Shown here: piece after piece, positions 13,212 to 22,044 of the stretch
Numbering within the stretch: the first letter of the stretch is position 1
How the letters are laid out: each line of letters opens with the position of its first letter
NCBI GenBank assembly: GCA_023426545.1
Contig: JAFAAN010000162.1
Location: forward strand, 1 to 22,044
Direction: 5' to 3'
Origin: Pseudomonadota bacterium
Lineage (GTDB): Bacteria > Myxococcota > Myxococcia > Myxococcales > Myxococcaceae
Length of the DNA stretch: 22,044 nt
The notes under the pieces: generated by a model
Seen by the model: the letters and a program-made list of their open reading frames with translations, nothing else
The model's database searches: none
Told to the model about the DNA's origin: nothing
Made by a program: the position numbers and the translations under genes

Positions 13212-15674
13212 TCAGAAGGGACGCTGGAAGAGCAGCCGTGCCTCGGGCGTCGCCGTGGCGCGTTCATCGGTCCGCCACGCGACGTCCAGCCGCACGCTGT
13301 CGCCGAGGTGGAGGCTGCCACCCACGCCAAGCCGGGCCTCCGACCAGGTGGTGTCCATGCGCACCGTGCCCACGTCGACGAAGACGCCGAGGGCGTTCCA
13401 CTGGTACTCCGCGCTGGTGAGCACGGACACGTCGCCGCGGTACTCCTTGAAGCCGTAGCCGCGCAGCGCCGTCCATCCGCCCAGGGCTTCGCGCTTCTGT
13501 TCGGGCAGGTGGTTGCCGCCCGCGCTGCGCACGCGCAAGGACAGCCCCGAGTCCCAGCCGGTGGGGATGTCCAGCGCGAGGTCGCTCACCAGCTTCCAGA
13601 AGCGCGCGTCCGCGCCCGGGCTCCGCGGGCCGTTGCCCACCTCCAGCGTGAGCAGTCCCCGCAGGGAGGCGCGGCGCTCCCAGTCGCCGCTCCGGTCGAA
13701 GAGCGACGTCTCCGGCGTCCGGAAGAGTGAGCCCACCTGCGCGGAGGCGGGAGCGCCGCTGGCATACTCCAGGCGCACGACGACGGAGTCGAAGCGGCCC
13801 TCGGTGACGGGCGCGTTGGGGAAGGGCGCCGAGTCGCGGCGGAACACGGTGAAGGGCGGCGCGAAGCTGCGCAGCGACTCGTAGCGGTCGCGGCGGTACT
13901 CGACGCCCGCGAGCCAGTCCTCCGCCCACCGCCAGGTGGCGAAGGCCGTGAGGCCCTTGCGGCGGAAGTAGTCGCGGTCCGGCCGGTTGATGAGGGCCGA
14001 GTAGAGGGAGGAGTCGATGTCGCCCATCCGCCACCGGTCCAGCGTATCGGTGAAGTCGTAGGCCTGCGCGCCCAGCTCCGCGAGCCCCACCCCGGGCACC
14101 TGCACCTTGGCCCCGCCGAGCATGTTGAGGCGGCGCTGCCGCCGCGTGCCTTCCGGGTCATCCGGGAGGCGTTGCCCGCCCCACCGCAGGGGAATGGTGA
14201 GGGCCGCGTCCAGCGTGGCGTGAGCGCGGTCCCGCGCGTCCCAGAAGCGGAGCCGGCCCGACAGCCCCGGCGAGAAGCCCGTCACCTGCGTGTGGAGGGG
14301 CAGGATGTCCACGTCGAAGTCCGGGCGCCGCGGGCGCAGGTGCACCACCATCCGCTTGCCTTCGAGGGTGATGCCCTCGTCGCGGCGGTTGCCCTCCCAC
14401 CAGTTGGCGAAGCGCCACCAGCTCATCTCGAACTCCACGTGCTCCCGGCGGCGCGGCCGGGAGGGAGGCTCGTCCCGCGACAGGTAGGTCCGGCGGCCAT
14501 CTGGCTCCAGGGCTTCGACGATGCGCGCGCGCTGGGCCCGCAAGCGCTCGGCGTCATCCACGTCCGCGGGTTCCAGGAAGGGGAGCCGCGAGGCCAGCCG
14601 TTGCACGGCGCGCTTCGCGTCGCTGCGGAGGAACACGGTGCCGGGCTTGAGGTCGAGCGCCTCCTGGACGCGCACCGCGGTGTTCGCGTCCACGCCCCTC
14701 ACGTCCACGGCTTCGAGCCGGCCCTCGTCCACCGTCACCACGAGCCGGCCATCCGGGCTCCAGACGGCGGACAGGCTCGCGAGCAGGTATCCGTCATCAC
14801 GCAGGTGCTTCAGCGCGCGCTCCAGGCCCTGCGCCACGCCGCCCAGGAGGATGCCGGGCCGCGGCGTGCCCCGCTCCAGCCGCGCCACCCAGGCCCGGGG
14901 CGGGTGCGGCAGCGGGCAGGGGCGGACGATGGAGAGCGTGCCTCGCCGCGAGTCGACGCGCAGCGTGGCGGTGAAGGACGCGTCGTCCTCGTCCTCGCCA
15001 TAGGGGAAGCGGTGGGGGAGGCGCAGCAGCTCATCGAGGAACTCGCTGGGCTGGATGTCCTGGAGTCCCTCCACCTCCACGGCGGTGACGACGGGGTTCT
15101 CCTCCAGGTGGACTTCCAGCACCGCGGGCCGAGGCGGCTCGGACACCCGCATGCGGGGCTCCACGCGGGAGAACAGGCCCGAGCGCGCGAGGCGGCGGAG
15201 GAGCACATGGACTTCGCGCCCGCTCAGCACGGCCTCCGTGTCCGCGCGCGGCGCGCCGATGAAGGCGCGCACCTGCGCATCCGTCAGCCAGTGGAGCCCG
15301 TGCAGCTCGATGCGGCTGGGTGAGAGTGAGCGGCCATCCACCGTGAGCTGGAGCGGGGCGAGCACGTGGGCGTTGGCCGTGTCGTCGTCCTCGTCATCGA
15401 AGTCCTCGGGGCACGACGTCCAGTCGTCCTCCCGGGCGTCGCTTCGAGGCTCACTCAGGGTGGTGCCAGGCTTGCCCGTCGCGTCCTGAAGGTCCGTGAC
15501 AGCGGCCCCGTGTGCCGGGGGCTCTCCCGCAGGCGCCGGGTTGGCTTGGGTGGAAGGGGGAAGGGCCTCCGCCGCCGTTTCATGGGCGGGCGTGGCTGGC
15601 GCCTCGGCTGGAGGTGCCGGCTGCGCGGCTGCGACGGCGGAGAGGAGACACGTGAGGAGCGCGAAGCGGTTCAT
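13212..15674 (-). CDS. OMP85/BamA-TamA-like outer-membrane protein
   Basis: An 820-residue protein. It has a signal peptide (MNRFALLTCLLSAVAAA), a Pro/Ala-rich linker, an acidic patch (PEDFDDEDDD), then POTRA-like repeats from about residue 105 to 360 (SPSRIELHGLHWLTDAQV, NPVVTAVEVEGLQDIQPSEF, RLEAVDVRGVDANTAV). A beta-barrel with alternating polar and hydrophobic strands follows. The barrel carries the L-R-G-Y motif (TALRGYGFKEYRGD) of the substrate-loop region and ends in F-Q-R-P-F, a terminal aromatic as needed for barrel insertion. The family inserts or exports proteins or lipids at the outer membrane; the client is not known. It differs from housekeeping BamA in having fewer POTRA repeats. 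First gene of a two-gene operon with the DUF4390-like protein. Confidence 0.85.
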   Translation of the reverse strand: MNRFALLTCLLSAVAAAQPAPPAEAPATPAHETAAEALPPSTQANPAPAGEPPAHGAAVTDLQDATGKPGTTLSEPRSDAREDDWTSCPEDFDDEDDDTANAHVLAPLQLTVDGRSLSPSRIELHGLHWLTDAQVRAFIGAPRADTEAVLSGREVHVLLRRLARSGLFSRVEPRMRVSEPPRPAVLEVHLEENPVVTAVEVEGLQDIQPSEFLDELLRLPHRFPYGEDEDDASFTATLRVDSRRGTLSIVRPCPLPHPPRAWVARLERGTPRPGILLGGVAQGLERALKHLRDDGYLLASLSAVWSPDGRLVVTVDEGRLEAVDVRGVDANTAVRVQEALDLKPGTVFLRSDAKRAVQRLASRLPFLEPADVDDAERLRAQRARIVEALEPDGRRTYLSRDEPPSRPRRREHVEFEMSWWRFANWWEGNRRDEGITLEGKRMVVHLRPRRPDFDVDILPLHTQVTGFSPGLSGRLRFWDARDRAHATLDAALTIPLRWGGQRLPDDPEGTRRQRRLNMLGGAKVQVPGVGLAELGAQAYDFTDTLDRWRMGDIDSSLYSALINRPDRDYFRRKGLTAFATWRWAEDWLAGVEYRRDRYESLRSFAPPFTVFRRDSAPFPNAPVTEGRFDSVVVRLEYASGAPASAQVGSLFRTPETSLFDRSGDWERRASLRGLLTLEVGNGPRSPGADARFWKLVSDLALDIPTGWDSGLSLRVRSAGGNHLPEQKREALGGWTALRGYGFKEYRGDVSVLTSAEYQWNALGVFVDVGTVRMDTTWSEARLGVGGSLHLGDSVRLDVAWRTDERATATPEARLLFQRPF

Positions 15675-15754
15675 GCGCGAAGGGAGAGCACGTGCCGTTC
15701 CACCGGGAGGTGTTGGACAAGTGCCTGAATTGACGAGGGCCGGGCAACCCTGTC

Positions 15755-15803
15755 GATGTCACGGAGACATCCGGATGTCGAGTCGTGATGTGGTACTGAC
15801 ATC
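15755..15803. promoter_or_regulatory. Two GATGTC-N5-GACATC dyads, candidate operator/enhancer
   Basis: GATGTCACGGAGACATC at 15755-15771 is a perfect 6-5-6 inverted repeat. GATGTGGTACTGACATC at 15787-15803 is the same dyad with one change in the left arm. Their centres are 32 bases apart, about three helical turns, which would place them on one face of the DNA. A further GATGTC at 15774-15779 makes a 14-bp perfect palindrome with 15766-15771. The sites lie 81-129 bases upstream of the OMP85 start, a normal distance for an NtrC-type activator, and such an activator is encoded next door. The link is inference. Confidence 0.5.
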
Positions 15804-15949
15804 GCCCCCGGCGATTGCATGGGCCCTCCGGACATGGGGGCGCATCCGGCGCTGCAATGGCGTGCTGTACCTGGGTGGACCGGACGCACCGTAGCCAGTG
15901 GCCGGTGGGGTCGGCCTCGTGCCGCGTCCACCAGGATGGCCCGCCGCGC

Positions 15950-15966
15950 AGGGGGCTTCGCCCCCT
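15950..15966 (-). terminator. Hairpin after the regulator gene
   Basis: AGGGGGC (15950-15956) and GCCCCCT (15960-15966) pair perfectly around TTC, 20 bases past the stop codon of the sigma54 activator gene (minus strand). No U-tract follows, but the stem is very stable. Confidence 0.5.
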
Positions 15967-15986
15967 CACTGCTCGACGGGCGCCGC

Positions 15987-17332
<1,346 letters not shown>

Positions 17333-17336
<4 letters not shown>

Positions 17337-18607
17337 GGGGTGGGCGGCGGAGCGAGGGGCAGGTCCACGCGCGCGAGCGTACCGCCACCCGGCGCCGGCT
17401 CCAGGCGCAGGCTGCCGCCGTGCTCGTGGACGATTTTCTGGGAGATGGGCAGCCCCAGGCCGCTGCCCCCGGGCTTGGTGCTGAAGAGCCCGCGCGTGAG
17501 GGCGGGGCCTTCGAGGACGGCGGGGATGCCGCTGCCGCCGTCCTTCACGGTGACGCGCACGCCGCCAGCGTCCAGCGGCTCCAGGGTGACGAGGACGGGC
17601 GCGGGGCTGCCGGCGGAGGCCTCGGCGGCGTTCTTCACGAGGTTGCCGAAGAGTCGGCGCAGGCCATCGGGGTCCGCGCGCAGCGTCGCCTCGGCGCCCG
17701 GCAGCAGCGCCACGGGGACGGGCGAGGTGCCCTCGTACAGAGCGCACACCTCGGCCAGCAGCGGTCGCAGGGGGACGTCCTGGAAGCGCGGCGCGGGCAG
17801 CCGCGCGAAGGTGGAGAAGCTCTGGGTCATCCGCATCAGCAGGTCCACCTCCTCCTGGAGCAGGGCCACGGCCTCGGTGATGCGGGTGGTGTCGTGGGGC
17901 GTGGGCACATCCGTCCGGGTCAGACGCGCGAGCGAGAGCTTCATTGCGGTGAGGGGATTCTTCAGCTCGTGGGCGAGCGCGCGGGCCACGTCCTGCCACG
18001 CGGCAATCTGCTCGGCGGACTTGAGGCGCTCGCGCTGTGAGAGCAGCTCCTGGCCCATCTTGTTGAACTGGCCCAGGAGGAACTGGAGCTCGTCGCGCGG
18101 AGGCTCGGGGGCCGCGAGGCGCACGGAGAGGTCTCCCCGGGCGTAGGCCCACATGCCCTCGGTGAGGGTGCTCACGGGGCGCGTGAGGGCCCGGCCGAGC
18201 AGCACCGCGGCCACCGTCAGCGCGGCGCCGGAGACGAGCACCAGCCCGGTGATGAAGGCGGGCACGCGGCGCACCAGGGCTCGCCGCGCCAGCTCCGCCT
18301 GCGCGAGGTTGAGCCGCGCCTCGTTGAGCGAGTCCTGGGGCAGCTCCCGCCGCGCCAGCTCCGCCGATACGTCGTCCAGCACGCCCTCCACGGGCGCGAT
18401 GGATACCGAGAGCACCCGCTCCAGCGCGCCCTGCGCCAGCGCGCCGAGCAGCACCAGCGGCACCCAGCCCGCGAGCAGCATGACCGCGAGCAGCCTGCGC
18501 CGGAAGCGAGGAGGAGGGAGCGGAAGGTCCGCGTTGGGGCCTGGGGCCTCCCTGTCACTGGATGGGCGGGCCTCCGCGGGCGCGGCGGGTTGCATGCGCC
18601 GGTTCAT
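17333..18607 (-). CDS. Sensor histidine kinase, NtrY-like
   Basis: A 424-residue inner-membrane kinase. Helices at about 39-61 and 117-139 enclose only some 55 residues of periplasmic loop, with no recognisable sensor fold. A HAMP-type linker follows (about 140-190), then the phosphoacceptor box AAWQDVARALAHELKNPLT with His213, whose A-W-x-x-V-A-x-x-x-A-H-E-x-K-N-P-L form is that of NtrY kinases. N box LVKNAAEA, G1 KDGGSGIP, F box FSTK and G2 GSGLGLPIS are all intact. It phosphorylates the overlapping NtrC/NtrX-type regulator. ATG 18607 or ATG 18595 may be the start. The gene diverges from the membrane-protein gene, with 47 bases between them. The signal sensed is not evident; lying next to outer-membrane assembly genes suggests an envelope state. 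Confidence 0.9.
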
Positions 18608-18654
18608 ATCGCATCCGGGCGCGGCGCCGGGACTCTGGTAGGCTGCGCGCCCCG

Positions 18655-19806
18655 ATGGCTCGACTCCTCGCGCCCGCCCAGGGCTGGCTGTTCAGTCCGG
18701 GGGTGGACCTGTCCGTCTTCGCCGGCAGCGCGCTCGTGTCCGTGGCCTTCGTGCTCGCGGCGCCCTGGCTCGGCGCGGCCGGAGACACGCCGCTGTGGGC
18801 ATGGCTGCTCTTCGTCGTCTGCGTGGACGTGGCCCACGTCTGGTCCACGCTGTTCCGCACCTATCTGGACCCCGAGGAGCTGCGCGCGCGTCCCGGCCTG
18901 TACCTGGGCGCGCCGGTGGCCGCATATGTCGCGGGCGTGCTCGCGCATCAGGTGTCGCCGGGCGCGTTCTGGACGCTGTTCGCCTACGTCGCGCTCACCC
19001 ACTTCGTGCGTCAGCAGTACGGCTGGGTGGCGCTGTATGACCGCAAGACACGCGTGTCTCCCCTGGAGCGGCGACTGGATGCCGCGGCCATCTACGCCGC
19101 CACGCTGGGGCCTGTCGTCTGGTGGCACGCGAACCTGCCCCGGAGCTTCTGGTGGTTCGTGCCAGGAGACTTCCTGCCGGGCCTGCCCTCCTGGGCGGGG
19201 ACGGCGGCGCTGGGGCTCCATGCCGGTGTGCTCGCCCTGTGGGGGAGCTACCAGGCCGCGCGGGTGGTGCGCGGCGAGGGCGTGCAGGTGGGCAAGGTGC
19301 TGCTGGTGGTGGCCACGTGGGTGGCGTGGTTTGGCGGCATCGTCATCGCGGAGGATGACTTCACGTTCACGGTGATGAACGTCGTGCTGCATGGCGTGCC
19401 GTACTTCGCGCTGCTGTTCCGCTACGCGCGCGGGCGGCTCGCGGAGGGCGGCTACGGTCCGGCCGCGGCGCTGCTGCGCGCCGGGCTGCCGGGCTTCCTG
19501 CTGTTCCTCGTGGCCCTGGCGCTGGCGGAGGAGCTCCTCTGGGACCATGTCGTGTGGCGCGAGCGCGCCGCGCTCTTCGGCGCGAGCGACGTGGTGGTAC
19601 CGCCGGACATGCTGGCACTGGTGGTGCCGCTGCTCGCGTTGCCGCAGGCCACGCACTACGTGCTGGATGCCTTCGTGTGGAAGCCGGGCAGGCAGCCCGC
19701 GCTGCTGTCCCGGCTGGGCTGGGCGCCCGCGGCCACCCGACACGACGGTCGACCATCTGGCACGCCGCCCAATTCGACCATGGTCATTCCCGGCCGGAGT
19801 GACTAA
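18655..19806 (+). CDS. Polytopic membrane protein of unknown function with in-helix histidines
   Basis: A 383-residue protein from ATG 18655 with about eight to ten hydrophobic segments. Histidines lie within or beside helices: VCVDVAHVWSTLFRTYLD, YVALTHFVRQQYGW, VMNVVLHGVPYFALLFRY and LALPQATHYVLDAFVWK. Helix-embedded His residues of this kind are seen in membrane di-iron or heme enzymes, and the layout loosely recalls Brp/Blh-type carotenoid oxygenases; I cannot confirm the family. The last 25 residues (after SRLGWAPAA) are polar and low-complexity. No Shine-Dalgarno sequence is clear. The gene stops 14 bases before otsAB and may be co-transcribed with it, or its 3' end may hold the otsAB promoter. 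Confidence 0.65.
   Translation: MARLLAPAQGWLFSPGVDLSVFAGSALVSVAFVLAAPWLGAAGDTPLWAWLLFVVCVDVAHVWSTLFRTYLDPEELRARPGLYLGAPVAAYVAGVLAHQVSPGAFWTLFAYVALTHFVRQQYGWVALYDRKTRVSPLERRLDAAAIYAATLGPVVWWHANLPRSFWWFVPGDFLPGLPSWAGTAALGLHAGVLALWGSYQAARVVRGEGVQVGKVLLVVATWVAWFGGIVIAEDDFTFTVMNVVLHGVPYFALLFRYARGRLAEGGYGPAAALLRAGLPGFLLFLVALALAEELLWDHVVWRERAALFGASDVVVPPDMLALVVPLLALPQATHYVLDAFVWKPGRQPALLSRLGWAPAATRHDGRPSGTPPNSTMVIPGRSD
19747..19785. promoter_or_regulatory. Paired GGTC/GACC palindromes ahead of the trehalose gene
   Basis: GGTCGACC (19747-19754) and GACCATGGTC (19776-19785) are perfect palindromes, and TCGACCAT occurs directly at 19749-19756 and 19774-19781, 25 bases apart. They lie within the 3' end of the membrane-protein gene, 35-74 bases before the otsAB start. 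A role as an operator for otsAB is possible but unproven. Confidence 0.3.
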
Positions 19807-19820
19807 TTCACGAGGGGAAC

Positions 19821-21989
<2,169 letters not shown>

Positions 21990-22044
21990 GCCCCAGCACC
22001 GCGCGCCCCCCCCAACACCCCCGCGCCCCCCCCGCCCCCCCCCG
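21990..22044. repeat. C-rich low-complexity end of window
   Basis: After the otsAB stop the sequence becomes runs of C (8, 8 and 9 in a row) separated by G or A. No gene is visible. It may be natural low complexity or a low-quality contig end. Confidence 0.5.

Larger units (their letters stand above)
15675..15986. other. 312-base non-coding gap between regulator and OMP85 operon
   Basis: No credible gene lies here; open frames are antisense shadows or lack starts. It holds the leader and presumably the promoter of the OMP85 operon (minus strand), the repeated dyads at 15755-15803, and a hairpin at 15950-15966 after the regulator gene. I could not find a sigma54 or sigma70 promoter good enough to name. 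Confidence 0.6.

Noticed and set aside
15850..15870. Possible sigma54 promoter on the minus strand (CAGCACG...TTGCA)
   Set aside because: The spacing between the two elements is one base short and the GG of the -24 element is AG; both are strict requirements.
17337..18152. N-terminal extension of the sigma54 activator frame
   Set aside because: It overlaps the kinase gene in another frame. The receiver domain begins normally at ATG 17336 with RILVVDDD.
19758..19774. TGGCACG, a perfect -24 half of a sigma54 promoter, ahead of otsAB
   Set aside because: The position for the -12 element reads CCAAT and lacks the needed GC.

Overview
The window is high-GC DNA (roughly 70%, with G/C-rich third codon positions) carrying GTG and TTG starts and many short-gap or overlapping gene pairs. 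The gene set (OMP85 protein, predicted lipoproteins, NtrY/NtrX-like pair, long-form arylsulfatase, fused trehalose synthase/phosphatase) points to a Gram-negative bacterium. Style and content suggest a myxobacterium of the Myxococcus/Corallococcus type; this is inferred from the sequence, not from a database match. No rRNA, tRNA or CRISPR array was seen.

Left edge (1-690): a visibly less GC-rich stretch holds what looks like the tail of an insertion-sequence transposase. It abuts an alanine-rich reading frame with no convincing start, so that gene appears to have lost its 5' end. A strong hairpin with a cUUCGg loop follows. Next come a trigger-factor-like protein without the ribosome-docking domain (777-1874) and, on the minus strand, an alpha/beta hydrolase (1878-2858).

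Centre-left (2987-8817): a tight plus-strand operon of six genes. They are an S-adenosylmethionine decarboxylase (apparently with a non-ATG/GTG/TTG start), a two-zinc-ribbon DUF4178 membrane protein, a 53-residue small membrane protein, a DUF350 (YjfL-type) two-helix protein, a spermidine-synthase-like enzyme with an N-terminal multi-helix membrane domain, and a Tat-type, possibly lipidated FAD amine oxidase. Together they encode making, moving and oxidising a polyamine at the membrane. This is the best candidate in the window for a poorly described system.

Centre (8965-12527): a lipoprotein with a CARDB-like end, a 785-residue arylsulfatase whose ribosome-binding site lies in the arm of a 12-bp perfect inverted repeat, and a convergent small lipoprotein that overlaps the sulfatase tail.

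Centre-right (12601-18607, minus strand): NtrY-like kinase, sigma54 activator with a GAFSGA variant loop, a 312-base non-coding gap with two copies of a GATGTC-N5-GACATC dyad, then an OMP85/BamA-like protein and a DUF4390-like periplasmic protein. The two-component pair may control the outer-membrane pair through the dyads.

Right (18655-21989): a polytopic membrane protein with histidines in or near its helices, then a fused OtsA-OtsB trehalose enzyme. The window ends in a C-rich stretch.
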